Positions 35,052 through 44,437 of a DNA stretch of 64,000 nucleotides are shown in pieces. The position numbers and the translations under genes were made by a program. The notes under the pieces are model-generated. The model made no database searches, had not been told where the DNA came from, and was given only the letters and a program-made list of their open reading frames with translations. Origin of the DNA: Flavobacterium johnsoniae (lineage in GTDB: Bacteria > Bacteroidota > Bacteroidia > Flavobacteriales > Flavobacteriaceae); the NCBI RefSeq assembly GCF_030388325.1, contig NZ_CP103794.1, forward strand, positions 3,286,001 through 3,350,000, written 5' to 3'. Every line of letters begins with the position of its first letter. Position 1 is the first letter of the stretch.

Positions 35052-35750
35052 ATGAACAATACATTTTCTGAAAGCAACCAAATTGGAATTGTATCGACTT
35101 TTTCTGATCTTGTAAATACCGATTTCAAGGGAGAAATGAATGCGCTATGCTTGCACAGAAATTTGGATGGCGATTTTAATGAGATTGTAACTAAATTATC
35201 TTTAAAAGAAAATATAACAGAAGTTTTTCCAGAAGATTTAATCGCGCTTCCACTCTCAGAAAAGGGAAATAGAGCAAGAGAAATAATCTTAAATGATTTG
35301 CAATTATTAACTGATTTTGGAGCTTCGCCATCACTGAATTTATTAAAGTGTTATGAACGTGATGATGAATTTGACTTTATATCTACAGACGTATATTCTT
35401 TTCATGTTGATCGTTCGTCAATTGCAACCGATACTTTTTTATGCACCTATCACGGAGCGGCGAGTGATATTGTTTCTAATTCACAGGCAGAGCAAAAAAT
35501 CCTAATTCCAGAAATTCGCGCGAAGCTAAAAGAACTGCATGATGGGGCAGAGGATGAATTCGGAAACTTTCTAAAGGAGAATTATTTTGATTTGCATTAT
35601 CAGCTAAATCCTGATGCAAAACCTATTAATTTAGGATTAATGAATCTTTGGCGACTGGCTGTAGATCATCCAAAACAAAAAGTGTTGCCTTGTATTCATA
35701 GAGCGCCGTTAGAAAATGAAGGCGAATATCGTTTATTGCTTATTTGTTAA
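35052..35750 (+). CDS. DUF1826-like protein
   Basis: The 232-residue cytoplasmic protein has a central block DVYSFHVDRSSIATDTFLCTYHG and a C-terminal block VLPCIHRAPLENEGEYRLLL. These resemble the DUF1826 family as I remember it, and the assignment is tentative. The HxD in FHVD, a second His in TYHG or CIHR, and the following Arg recall the metal and 2-oxoglutarate ligands of Fe(II) oxygenases, although the spacing has not been tested. It is a single gene with its own -7 box. Confidence 0.6.
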   Translation: MNNTFSESNQIGIVSTFSDLVNTDFKGEMNALCLHRNLDGDFNEIVTKLSLKENITEVFPEDLIALPLSEKGNRAREIILNDLQLLTDFGASPSLNLLKCYERDDEFDFISTDVYSFHVDRSSIATDTFLCTYHGAASDIVSNSQAEQKILIPEIRAKLKELHDGAEDEFGNFLKENYFDLHYQLNPDAKPINLGLMNLWRLAVDHPKQKVLPCIHRAPLENEGEYRLLLIC

Positions 35751-35813
35751 ATGAAACTTTTTGCATAATGTATTTAGCGGTGTTTCATATTTTATCTATT
35801 GGCAAAAAACTTT

Positions 35814-35835
35814 GTTTCAAATTATAATTTGAAAC
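35814..35835. promoter_or_regulatory. Perfect 22-bp palindrome upstream of the first sulfatase operon
   Basis: GTTTCA-N10-TGAAAC with centre AATTATAATT is a perfect palindrome. It ends 42 bases before the -7 box at 35878, an upstream position suited to an activator. A 20/22 match lies at 41891-41912 upstream of the second sulfatase group. Confidence 0.65.
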
Positions 35836-35877
35836 CTAAATTTAGAGGTTCAGAATAATTTTAAATTGATTGCGGTA

Positions 35878-35885
35878 TAACTTTG
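35878..35885 (+). promoter_or_regulatory. -7 box of the first sulfatase operon
   Basis: TAACTTTG matches TAnnTTTG, 37 bases before the DUF1254 gene. Confidence 0.5.
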
Positions 35886-35922
35886 ATAACGTTTTGAAGT
35901 TTAACTAATTAAATCAATTTAT

Positions 35923-37401
35923 ATGAAAAGATTAATTTATATCTCTTTCTTGTTGTTGGTCTTGGCGGGTTGTAAAAAAGAAGCCGAAAATACTTCAACT
36001 AGTACTAATTCTTCGGAATCTGTTTCAGATTATGAATTTGTCGGCGGTTATCCAACAGAAGCTACAATCAAAAAATCCTACGATGACGCAGATCTTACCC
36101 GCGCTATACAAGCGTATAAATTTTTCTATCCTACTGTTTCTGGTGAAGCATTGGTTAAAGGAAATGACAGTGTTAAAATTATTCCAAACAAATCATTTGG
36201 AACTTTAGATACAAAACCAGGACAACTAGGATTTACACTTAATTCAGATACACCTTATGGACCTATCCCAATAGATTTATCAAAAGGGCCAGTGATTATA
36301 GATATTCCTAAAGGTCCGCTAATTGTGGTAGCAATGGATGTTAATCAGCGCTGGGTAGCCGATATGGGAATTCCAGGACCTGATGCTGGCAATGGAGGAA
36401 AACATCTTCTTTTACCTCCCGATTATAAAGGCGTCGTACCTGCTTCAGGTTACCATGTCTGGAAATCCTCTTCGAATAATCTTACTGTTGGTATAAGATC
36501 GCTTCCTGTTGGAGGAGATGTAAAAGCGGCTATGGATAGAATTAAAACAGTAAAAGTGTATCCGCTAAATAAACCTGCTGACTGGAAAGAACCAGATTGG
36601 CTTGAACTCACAGACAAACCTCAAAATACAACTCCTGTGTCATGGGAGAATAATATAAAATACTGGGAAAACCTAAACGATGTAATACAGCGAGAACCTG
36701 TTTATGAAGGTTACCGCAATTATTATGGAGAACTGGCTATTTTAGGAATTAAAAAAGGACAACCTTTTAAACCAGATGAAAGATTGAAAGCAATTCTCGA
36801 AAAAGCTGCTAAAATAGCTAATGCACAAATGAGAGTACAGTCGTTTGCTGATCGTCGTCCAGATCGCATTGTATGGAAAGACCGACAATGGGAATGGGTA
36901 GCACTACGATTTGAAGATGGAGATTTTAACACTACAGATTACGTAGATCTTGATGGACGAGAAACTTGGTTTTATCAAGCCATTGGAGCATCTCCTTCTA
37001 TGTTTAGAAGAAAAGAGGGAGGAGGTTCACTGTATTGGCTGGGACTTAAAGATGCTAAAGGAAAATATGTCGATGGCGGAAAAACTTACAAGCTCACAAT
37101 TCCGACTCCAGTTCCAGCAAAATTATTCTGGTCGATAACCATTTATGATGCTATTACAAGAAGTCAGGTTGTAACCGATCAAAATAAAGCGGCACTTCGC
37201 TCTTTGTTTGAACTTAAAGATAAAATAAGTGGAAATAGCATTGATTTATACTTCGGTCCAAAAGCTCCCGCGGGAAAAGAAGGTCAATGGATAAAAACAA
37301 TTCCAAACAAAGGATGGTTTGCCTATATCCGCATTTATGGACCTGAAAAAGGCGCTTTTAATAATACATGGAAACCTGGAGATTTTGAAGAAGTAAAATA
37401 A
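35923..37401 (+). CDS. DUF1254/DUF1214 domain lipoprotein
   Basis: The 492-residue protein has a lipoprotein signal (MKRLIYISFLLLVLAGCKKE). The N-terminal DUF1254 region (about 60-200) includes DADLTRAIQAYKFFYPTVSG and LNSDTPYGPIPIDLSKGP. The C-terminal DUF1214 region (about 360-490) includes YWLGLKDAKGKYVDGGKTY, FWSITIYDAITRSQV, DLYFGPKAP and the ending NTWKPGDFEEV. The family is widespread and secreted, with unknown biochemistry. It lies 23 bases ahead of the first arylsulfatase and shares its promoter, so a joint role in processing organic sulfates is plausible. Confidence 0.88.
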   Translation: MKRLIYISFLLLVLAGCKKEAENTSTSTNSSESVSDYEFVGGYPTEATIKKSYDDADLTRAIQAYKFFYPTVSGEALVKGNDSVKIIPNKSFGTLDTKPGQLGFTLNSDTPYGPIPIDLSKGPVIIDIPKGPLIVVAMDVNQRWVADMGIPGPDAGNGGKHLLLPPDYKGVVPASGYHVWKSSSNNLTVGIRSLPVGGDVKAAMDRIKTVKVYPLNKPADWKEPDWLELTDKPQNTTPVSWENNIKYWENLNDVIQREPVYEGYRNYYGELAILGIKKGQPFKPDERLKAILEKAAKIANAQMRVQSFADRRPDRIVWKDRQWEWVALRFEDGDFNTTDYVDLDGRETWFYQAIGASPSMFRRKEGGGSLYWLGLKDAKGKYVDGGKTYKLTIPTPVPAKLFWSITIYDAITRSQVVTDQNKAALRSLFELKDKISGNSIDLYFGPKAPAGKEGQWIKTIPNKGWFAYIRIYGPEKGAFNNTWKPGDFEEVK

Positions 37402-37424
37402 TTGAGTTATTAAAACAATAAAAT

Positions 37425-39872
37425 ATGAAAGCAAAAGATTTTTTTAGTAAAGTTTACTCTATTTCTGAAAGGGTAATGAAAAAAAACTGCATAAATTCAT
37501 TTTTCTTTATCATTCTAATTTCAAATTTTAGTTTTGGTCAGGAAAATAATAAGCCTGGAACTCCAAAATCATTACCTCAGCCTGATTTTCATTTTCCGGG
37601 ATATGTAGGAAGAACATATCAGGATTCTGATCCACCGCAATTTCCACAACCGATAAAAGCTCCAAAAGGTGCTCCAAATGTAGTGTTGATTTTGTTAGAC
37701 GATTCAGGATTTGGACAGTTTAGTACATTTGGAGGAGGCGTTCCTTCTCCAACAATGGACAAATTAGCAGCAGAGGGAATCCGTTATAATAAATTTCATA
37801 CTACAGCACTGTGTTCACCAACTCGAGCAGCACTTATAACTGGACGTAATCATCACTCTGCTACTTTTGGAGTTATTTCGGAAACAGCAACAGGTTACGA
37901 TGGTTATACTTGTGTGCTTCCTAGAAGCTGCGGGACAATTGGCGAGGTGCTGAAACAAAACGGCTATATGACCGCATGGATTGGTAAAAATCATAATACA
38001 CCGCCTTGGGAAACTAGCGATGCAGGACCTTTTGACAGATGGGCAAACGGACTTGGATTTGAATATTTCTACGGATTTAATGCTGGAGATATGAATCACT
38101 GGAATCCTGTACTTTATGAAAACAGAAATCTTGTTCCTGCTTCAAAAGATCCAAATTATCATATGACGGTTGATCTTGCAGACCATGCTATTTCTTGGGT
38201 TAGAAAAGTAAAATCAATCGCGCCAGATAAACCGTATTTTCTATATTTAGCACCTGGAGCAGCTCATTCGCCACACCATGCGCCTAAAGAATGGATTGAT
38301 AAATTTAAAGGGAAATTTGATATGGGCTGGGATGCGTATAGAGAACAGGCTTTTGAAAGACAAAAAAAACTGGGCGTGATTCCAGCAGATGCTAAATTGA
38401 CTGCAAGACCAGAAAGTTTGCCAGCATGGAATTCGCTTAACGCAGATCAGAAACGACTTTATGCTAGAATGATGGAAGTTTTTGCAGGCTACGGAGCACA
38501 TTGCGACTATGAAATGGGTAGAGTTGTAGATGCCGTAAAACAGCTTCCAGATGCTGATAATACAATAATTATTTATATAGCAGGAGATAACGGAGCGAGT
38601 GCAGAAGGAGGTATTGAAGGATCTGTAAATGAAAATCTATTTTTTAACGGAGTATCAGAAAAATGGCAAGACAACATAAAATTTATCGATGAGCTTGGTG
38701 GTCCAAAACACTTTAACCATTTTACGGCAGAATGGGCTTGGGCAATGTGTACTCCATTTCAATGGACAAAACAAGTAGCTTCTCATTTTGGAGGAACAAG
38801 AAATCCGATGATTATTTCTTGGCCTGCTAAAATTAAAGACAGAGGAGGTTTGCGAAGCCAATTTACGCATACTATAGATATTGTGCCAACATTATACGAA
38901 CTTATCGGTATCACTGCTCCTGAAACCATAAATGGTATCACGCAAAGTCCTATTGAAGGAGTTAGTTTTGCTTATACTTTTAATGATGCTAAAGCCAAAG
39001 AAAAACATACAACTCAATATTTTGAATTGGGAGTAAATCGAGGTATTTATCACAATGGCTGGATGGCATCGGCATTATCTTTTGCTCCTTGGAATCCAAA
39101 TAGAGGTAATTTTGATCCAGATAAACAAAAATGGGAGCTATATAAAGTAGATGAAGATTTTACTCAATCTAATGATATAGCGTCAAATAACCCGACAAAA
39201 CTGCGAGAAATGCAAGATTTATGGTGGGTTGAAGCTTCTAAATATAATGTGCTTCCTTTAGATTGGAGAGCTGTAGAAAGACTTAACGGAGAACTTATGG
39301 GAAGGCCAACTCTGGCAGGAGATGCCACTACTTTTACTTATTATCCAGGTCAAGTAGGATTGCCAAATGAAGCTTCGCCTCGTATTTTAAATAAATCTTG
39401 GTCCATTACTGCCGATGTGGATATTCCTGAAAGCGGCGCAGAAGGTATGATTGTAACTCATGGCGGTCTAGTTGGCGGTTACGGTTTATATGTGCAAAAC
39501 GGAAAACCAAGTTTTGTTTACAATAATCTGGCTTTAGAACGTCCGACAATTACAGGAAAAGATGTTTTGCCTAAAGGAAAAGTAAAATTGGTAGTTGATT
39601 TTAAATATGAAGGAAAAGAAAAAGAATTAGGAAAAGCTGCTACAGTAACAATGCTGGTAAATGGCAAAAAAGTAGCAGAGGAACACCTAGAAAGAACAAT
39701 TCCTATTCAAATATCTTTAAATGAAGGTTTAGATATTGGAATGGATGCCGGTTCGCCTGTTGATTTCAATTACAAACTTCCTTTTGAGTTTACAGGAAAA
39801 ATCGAAAAAGTGACTTATAATTTGGGTAATTCAAAAGAGTCAAAATCTTCAAAAAATTCTAAAACGAAGTAG
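37425..39872 (+). CDS. Arylsulfatase 1 (FGly-type, with C-terminal beta-sandwich)
   Basis: The 815-residue secreted sulfatase has metal ligands in VVLILLDDSGFG (Asp92/93). The formylglycine motif CSPTRAALITGR carries Cys130, which must be oxidised by a maturation enzyme not encoded in this window. Later ligands include AGDNGASAEGG. A C-terminal beta-sandwich of about 170 residues begins near SWSITADVDIP. The ATG at 37476 (MKKNCINSFFFIILISNFSFGQ) gives a better signal peptide than the first ATG and may be the true start. It is co-transcribed with the DUF1254 gene and followed by a weak terminator near 39907-39937. Confidence 0.93.
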   Translation: MKAKDFFSKVYSISERVMKKNCINSFFFIILISNFSFGQENNKPGTPKSLPQPDFHFPGYVGRTYQDSDPPQFPQPIKAPKGAPNVVLILLDDSGFGQFSTFGGGVPSPTMDKLAAEGIRYNKFHTTALCSPTRAALITGRNHHSATFGVISETATGYDGYTCVLPRSCGTIGEVLKQNGYMTAWIGKNHNTPPWETSDAGPFDRWANGLGFEYFYGFNAGDMNHWNPVLYENRNLVPASKDPNYHMTVDLADHAISWVRKVKSIAPDKPYFLYLAPGAAHSPHHAPKEWIDKFKGKFDMGWDAYREQAFERQKKLGVIPADAKLTARPESLPAWNSLNADQKRLYARMMEVFAGYGAHCDYEMGRVVDAVKQLPDADNTIIIYIAGDNGASAEGGIEGSVNENLFFNGVSEKWQDNIKFIDELGGPKHFNHFTAEWAWAMCTPFQWTKQVASHFGGTRNPMIISWPAKIKDRGGLRSQFTHTIDIVPTLYELIGITAPETINGITQSPIEGVSFAYTFNDAKAKEKHTTQYFELGVNRGIYHNGWMASALSFAPWNPNRGNFDPDKQKWELYKVDEDFTQSNDIASNNPTKLREMQDLWWVEASKYNVLPLDWRAVERLNGELMGRPTLAGDATTFTYYPGQVGLPNEASPRILNKSWSITADVDIPESGAEGMIVTHGGLVGGYGLYVQNGKPSFVYNNLALERPTITGKDVLPKGKVKLVVDFKYEGKEKELGKAATVTMLVNGKKVAEEHLERTIPIQISLNEGLDIGMDAGSPVDFNYKLPFEFTGKIEKVTYNLGNSKESKSSKNSKTK

Positions 39873-39906
39873 ATATTTAAATGGTTAAAAATATTAATTC
39901 AAAGAA

Positions 39907-39937
39907 AATCCCTTTAAGTATTTATTGGGATTTTTTT
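39907..39937 (+). terminator. Rho-independent terminator
   Basis: Stem aatccc / gggatt with a T-run, after arylsulfatase 1. Confidence 0.6.
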
Positions 39938-39971
39938 GAATTATAAACTAATAAAAAGCCGAAATGATGCG

Positions 39972-39979
39972 TATATTTG
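39972..39979 (+). promoter_or_regulatory. -7 box of the luciferase-like gene
   Basis: TATATTTG matches TAnnTTTG, 27 bases ahead of the ATG at 40007. Confidence 0.5.
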
Positions 39980-40006
39980 AGATAGAAAATAATAATAAAG
40001 TTAGGT

Positions 40007-41029
40007 ATGAAAAAAATAGGATTTTTATCTTTTGGACATTGGTCTGATCATCCGTCCTATAAAGCTCGTACAGCAGCAGATACTTTGCTTCAATCTATCG
40101 ATTTGGCAGTTGCAGCCGAAGAAATTGGAATAGATGGCGCTTATTTTAGAGTGCATCATTTTGCACGACAGCTAGCATCACCTTTTCCTTTACTTTCGGC
40201 TATTGGAGCCAAAACCAGTAAAATAGAAATTGGAACAGGAGTTATAGATATGCGCTACGAAAATCCTCTATATATGGTAGAAGATGCCAGCGCTGCGGAC
40301 TTGATTTCAGGAGGACGTTTACAATTAGGTATCAGTCGAGGATCACCAGAACAAGTTATAGATGGTTGGCGCTCTTTTGGTTATGAGCCTGAGGCAGGAG
40401 AAACAGATGCAGACATGGGACGAAAGAAAGCATTAGAGTTTTTAGATAAACTTAGCGTAGAAGGATTTGCTGAACCAAATCCATATCCAATGTTTCCAAA
40501 TCCTCCTGGTTTACTGCGTCTTGAACCATATTCTGAAGGATTACGCGAGCGAATCTGGTGGGGAGCTGCCTCTAATGCAACAGCAGTTTGGGCTGCAGAA
40601 AATGGAATGTATCTTCAAAGTTCTACCTTGAAGTTTGATGAAAATGGAAAGCCTTTTCATATTCAACAAGCGGAACAAATCAGATTATATAAAGAAGCAT
40701 GGAAAAAAGCGGGACACAATCGTGAACCAAGAGTTTCGGTAAGCCGTTCAATTTTTGCTTTGGTCAACGAACAAGACAAATATTATTTTGGAAATCAAGG
40801 TAAAGGAGCGGACAGTTTTGGTTATATCGAAAGTGACAAACGGGCAATTTTTGGAAAAAGTTATGCTGCCGAACCAGATAAGCTAATAGCTGAACTAGCA
40901 CAGGACGAAGCAATTCAAGAAGCAGATACGCTATTACTCACAATACCAAATACTTTAGGAGTCGATTATAATGTGCATATTTTGTCGGCTATACTAAAAT
41001 ATGTTGCTCCAGAATTAGGCTGGAGATAA
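40007..41029 (+). CDS. LLM-class flavin-dependent monooxygenase (luciferase-like)
   Basis: The 340-residue cytoplasmic TIM-barrel protein matches the bacterial luciferase-like family. Markers are AAEEIGIDGAYFRVHHFARQ, GAKTSKIEIGTGVIDMRYENPLYMVEDA (in pieces) and SGGRLQLGISRGSPEQ. Relatives use reduced FMN to oxidise alkanes, aldehydes or sulfonates; sulfonate monooxygenase SsuD belongs to this superfamily. Placement inside the arylsulfatase block makes a role in organosulfur use attractive, but the substrate cannot be read from sequence. No flavin reductase partner is nearby. Confidence 0.88.
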   Translation: MKKIGFLSFGHWSDHPSYKARTAADTLLQSIDLAVAAEEIGIDGAYFRVHHFARQLASPFPLLSAIGAKTSKIEIGTGVIDMRYENPLYMVEDASAADLISGGRLQLGISRGSPEQVIDGWRSFGYEPEAGETDADMGRKKALEFLDKLSVEGFAEPNPYPMFPNPPGLLRLEPYSEGLRERIWWGAASNATAVWAAENGMYLQSSTLKFDENGKPFHIQQAEQIRLYKEAWKKAGHNREPRVSVSRSIFALVNEQDKYYFGNQGKGADSFGYIESDKRAIFGKSYAAEPDKLIAELAQDEAIQEADTLLLTIPNTLGVDYNVHILSAILKYVAPELGWR

Positions 41030-41072
41030 AAACTTTAGCTTACACAAATTGTATCTAAAACAATTAATTGCA

Positions 41073-41080
41073 TATATTTG
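41073..41080 (+). promoter_or_regulatory. -7 box almost touching the MEDS gene start
   Basis: TATATTTG matches TAnnTTTG, with a TTG 21 bases upstream (41049-41051). It ends only four bases before the ATG at 41085, so the transcript would be leaderless or the true start lies further in. Confidence 0.45.
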
Positions 41081-41084
41081 ATGC

Positions 41085-41723
41085 ATGAATAAACAAAAGC
41101 AATTTTCGGTATGTGGAGAGTCATTATCGGCTCCAATGCACATTTGCGGTTTTTTCGATTCCAGGGAACAGCAATATGAGGTAATCATTCCTTATATTTT
41201 GGAAGGTCTAAATGCAAATGATAAAGTTATTAATATACTAGAAGGAAATCGTCATGGAGAACATTGTCGCTGTTTAGCAGAAAATGGTATATCCATTGCA
41301 GAAAAACTGTCTAGTGGTCAATTGGAAGTTCTTGCTTCTGAAGACACCTATATAAAAGATGGTGAGTTTGCCGCTGAAAAAATGTACAATATGCTCGAAA
41401 AAAATTTGTTATCAGCAGCAAGAGGTGGTTATGATAGCGTTAGAGCTTGTGGAGATATGGTATGGGCTTTAAAAAATCTGCCCGGTACCGACGAGCTTTT
41501 AGAATATGAGGCAAGTCTGAATTTTCTAACTCCAAAACATTCTTGTTCACTGATTTGTATGTACGATGTTAGTAGTTTTAGTCAAAGTGCTCTTAGAGAT
41601 ATTTTACTTACTCATCCGTACGTTATTAAGAACGGAAAAATTACAAAAAATCTGAATTATATGGAACCATTGGATTTTATTTCAAGTGTTTCAGATTTTC
41701 GATCGAGCTCACTCAAATCCTAA
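41085..41723 (+). CDS. MEDS-domain protein (DcmR-type sensory domain)
   Basis: The 212-residue protein shows the MEDS pattern: HICGFFDSREQQYEVIIPYI, LEGLNANDKVINILEG, and later GGYDSVRACGDMVWALKNLPG and LICMYDVSSFS. The domain is known from DcmR, the regulator of dichloromethane dehalogenase, and from sensor kinases of methylotrophs and methanogens. It is thought to bind small carbon compounds. Here there is no DNA-binding or kinase domain, so it must act through a partner. It sits between the luciferase-like gene and the second sulfatase group and is followed by a strong terminator. Confidence 0.82.
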   Translation: MNKQKQFSVCGESLSAPMHICGFFDSREQQYEVIIPYILEGLNANDKVINILEGNRHGEHCRCLAENGISIAEKLSSGQLEVLASEDTYIKDGEFAAEKMYNMLEKNLLSAARGGYDSVRACGDMVWALKNLPGTDELLEYEASLNFLTPKHSCSLICMYDVSSFSQSALRDILLTHPYVIKNGKITKNLNYMEPLDFISSVSDFRSSSLKS

Positions 41724-41790
41724 AGTATTCTTTTACTTTTCATGATAGTTCAGATGTGCTATTTTAGTTCAGATTGCTCAATATTAAATC

Positions 41791-41824
41791 AAAGCCTTTA
41801 CAAATTTGTAAAGGCTTTTTTTTG
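41791..41824 (+). terminator. Rho-independent terminator
   Basis: A long self-complementary stem (aaagcctttac / gtaaaggcttt) is followed by a T-run. Confidence 0.85.
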
Positions 41825-41890
41825 TAATAAGATAAAGACTTGATCGCCCAAATAGAATACTAAATAGAGTTTAAAATTTTAGAAAACTTT

Positions 41891-41912
41891 GTTTCAAATT
41901 ATAATCTGCAAC
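41891..41912. promoter_or_regulatory. Imperfect copy of the sulfatase palindrome
   Basis: GTTTCA-AATTATAATC-TGCAAC matches the perfect palindrome at 35814 in 20 of 22 positions, and the four or five bases on its left side also agree (actttgtttc in both). It lies 65 bases before arylsulfatase 2. Confidence 0.6.
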
Positions 41913-41976
41913 ATCATTAAAAGATTTTGTAATACGCATGTTTGTAATTTAGTGCTTATCACAAAATCTTAGAAAT

Positions 41977-44349
41977 ATGAAGCCTTTTACTAGTCCAAAA
42001 CTGCTCTTAATTTTAGCTGTATTTCTTTTCAGCTGCAATCAATCTCAAAAAACGGATTCTGTAACAGAAAAAACAGATTCTGGAGAATTAGACAGAACTA
42101 CACTTCCAATTCCTGAACCTCCTTTTGGCGGTAAAATCGGAGAAACTTACAAAGATTCAAAAGAAGAATGGCCAAAATTGGTTACACCTCCGCAGGGAGC
42201 ACCAAATGTAATTATTATTCTTTTAGATGATGTTGGTTTCGGACAAGTAAGCACTTTCGGAGGCCCTGTTCCTACACCAGAATTGGATAAATTGGCGGCA
42301 AATGGTTTAAAATACAACCGCTTTCACACAACTGCAATCTGCGGACCTTCACGTGCTGCTTTGCTGACAGGAAGAAATCATCATAATGCAGGTTCAGGTT
42401 TCTTAGCCGAATGGGCAACAGGATATCCGAGTTACAATTGTATGATTCCTAAAACAACTGCAACCTCAGGAAGAATTTTAAAAGGAAATGGATACAGCAC
42501 AAGTTGGTTCGGGAAAAATCATAATACGCCAGACTGGGAAAGTAGTATCACAGGGCCTTTTGACCGTTGGCCAACAGGTTTAGGTTTCGATTATTTCTAC
42601 GGATTTATTGGTGGAGAAACACACCAATATTATCCAGTTCTTTTTGAGAATACCAAAGCCGTAGAACCAGATAAAACTCCAGAACAAGGTTATCACTTTA
42701 TGACGGATATGACGGACAGAGCAATCAATTGGCTGGAATACAGTAAATCTGTTGCACCTCAAAAACCGGTTATGATGTATTTTGCTCCGGGAGCAGCACA
42801 CGCGCCACATCATGCACCAAAAGAATGGCGCGATAAATTTAAAGGACAGTTTGATAAAGGCTGGGATGTTGTGAGACAAGAAACGTATGAACGTCAGTTA
42901 AAAATGGGAATCATACCTAAAGGAACAAAGCTAACTCCAAGACCAGACTGGGTTACACCTTGGGACAAACTTTCGGCAGATCAGAAAAAGCTTTTTGCAA
43001 AATTAATGGAAAATTATGCAGGCTATCTTTCGTTTGCTGATCATGAAACGGGAAGACTTTTAGAAGCCATTAGCAAGCTTCCAGACGCTGATAACACTTT
43101 GGTATTTTATATAGTTGGTGATAACGGCGCAAGTTCTGAAGGAGGAATGGACGGAACAATTAATGAAGTAAAAGCATTAAGTGGAATCGCTACTCCTTTG
43201 GCAGATAACATGAAACATATTGATCAAATTGGAGATCCAGATACAGAACCTCATTATCCCGTAGGCTGGGCGTGGGCAGGAAATGCTCCTTTTCAATGGG
43301 TAAAACAAGTGGCGTCTCACTTTGGCGGAAGCCGAAATCCAATGGTAGTAAGTTGGCCAAAAGTGATAAAAGATAAAGGCGGAATGCGCAGCCAATTTGT
43401 TCATTTAATTGATGTGCTTCCTACGGTTTTAGATGCTTCTCATTTGCCAGCACCAAAAACGGTTGATGGCGTAGAACAGAAACCTATGGATGGAGTTTCG
43501 TTCTTATCAACTTTTAAAGATAAAAATGCGAAACCAGTTAGAACCCGACAATATTTTGAGGTATTTAGTAATCGTGCAATTTATGATAATGGTTGGGTAG
43601 CGGCAACACAACATACTTTTCCTTGGAGACAGGATTATGCGCCTGGAAATTGGGATAAAGACAAATGGGAACTTTATAATATTGATGAAGATTACAGCGA
43701 ATCGGTTGATTTGGCTAAAAAATATCCTGAAAAAGTTAAAGAATTGAAAGCCATTTTTGATGAAGAAGCAAAAAAATACAATGTTTATCCATTAGATGAT
43801 AGAGGAACTGGTCGATTAATTTCGCCAAAACCAACGCCTTCAGATCCTAAACGAAAACATTTTACTTTTTACGCAGGAGCAACAAGATTGGCTGAAACAG
43901 CATCACCAAATACCAAAAATAAATCACATACTATTACAGCTAAAGTTGAACTAAAATCGAAATCAGATAGCGGAATTATTGTTGCTTCTGGCGGAAGTTC
44001 TGCGGGATTTGCTTTGTATGTACAAAACGGAAAACTGGTTTATCATTATAATTATTTTGATGATGCACGATATGTCATTACATCAAAAGAATCGCTTCCG
44101 ATTGGAAAAAGTACCGTACGATTTGATTTTACTTATGATGGTGGCGGAATGGGAAAAGGAGGAACAGGTAAAATATATATCAACGATAAATTAGTTGGCG
44201 AAGGACGAATCGATAAAACAGTTGCAGCCCGTTTCGGAATTGATACTTTCGGAATTGGTGAAGATTCAGGATCTCCTGTTGCAAAATCGTATAAACCTCC
44301 ATTCAAGTTTACGGGAATAATTGATAAAGTGAATATTGACTTGAAATAA
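41977..44349 (+). CDS. Arylsulfatase 2, lipoprotein (FGly-type)
   Basis: The 790-residue sulfatase has a lipoprotein signal ([16 protein letters not shown]). Metal ligands are in [12 protein letters not shown] (Asp84/85), the formylglycine motif is [12 protein letters not shown] (Cys122), and [11 protein letters not shown] is the later ligand block. The C-terminal beta-sandwich begins near [11 protein letters not shown]. It is closest in layout to arylsulfatase 1, both having a PxxGAPNVxxILLDD opening. It is the first gene after the second palindrome and is followed by arylsulfatases 3 and 4 in the same direction. Outer-membrane anchoring suggests surface or periplasmic substrate processing. 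Confidence 0.93.
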   Translation: MKPFTSPKLLLILAVFLFSCNQSQKTDSVTEKTDSGELDRTTLPIPEPPFGGKIGETYKDSKEEWPKLVTPPQGAPNVIIILLDDVGFGQVSTFGGPVPTPELDKLAANGLKYNRFHTTAICGPSRAALLTGRNHHNAGSGFLAEWATGYPSYNCMIPKTTATSGRILKGNGYSTSWFGKNHNTPDWESSITGPFDRWPTGLGFDYFYGFIGGETHQYYPVLFENTKAVEPDKTPEQGYHFMTDMTDRAINWLEYSKSVAPQKPVMMYFAPGAAHAPHHAPKEWRDKFKGQFDKGWDVVRQETYERQLKMGIIPKGTKLTPRPDWVTPWDKLSADQKKLFAKLMENYAGYLSFADHETGRLLEAISKLPDADNTLVFYIVGDNGASSEGGMDGTINEVKALSGIATPLADNMKHIDQIGDPDTEPHYPVGWAWAGNAPFQWVKQVASHFGGSRNPMVVSWPKVIKDKGGMRSQFVHLIDVLPTVLDASHLPAPKTVDGVEQKPMDGVSFLSTFKDKNAKPVRTRQYFEVFSNRAIYDNGWVAATQHTFPWRQDYAPGNWDKDKWELYNIDEDYSESVDLAKKYPEKVKELKAIFDEEAKKYNVYPLDDRGTGRLISPKPTPSDPKRKHFTFYAGATRLAETASPNTKNKSHTITAKVELKSKSDSGIIVASGGSSAGFALYVQNGKLVYHYNYFDDARYVITSKESLPIGKSTVRFDFTYDGGGMGKGGTGKIYINDKLVGEGRIDKTVAARFGIDTFGIGEDSGSPVAKSYKPPFKFTGIIDKVNIDLK

Positions 44350-44437
44350 TTGTGAATGGTGAATTGTGGATTTTAGTTTATGATAATGCATCATGAATTG
44401 TGAAAAAATAGAGATTCAAAATAATATACTTTGTATT

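Noticed and set aside
37815..39000. Minus-strand ORFs within the sulfatase genes
   Set aside because: They recur at equivalent positions in all four paralogues because the sense strands are similar; they are shadows of conserved sulfatase codons.
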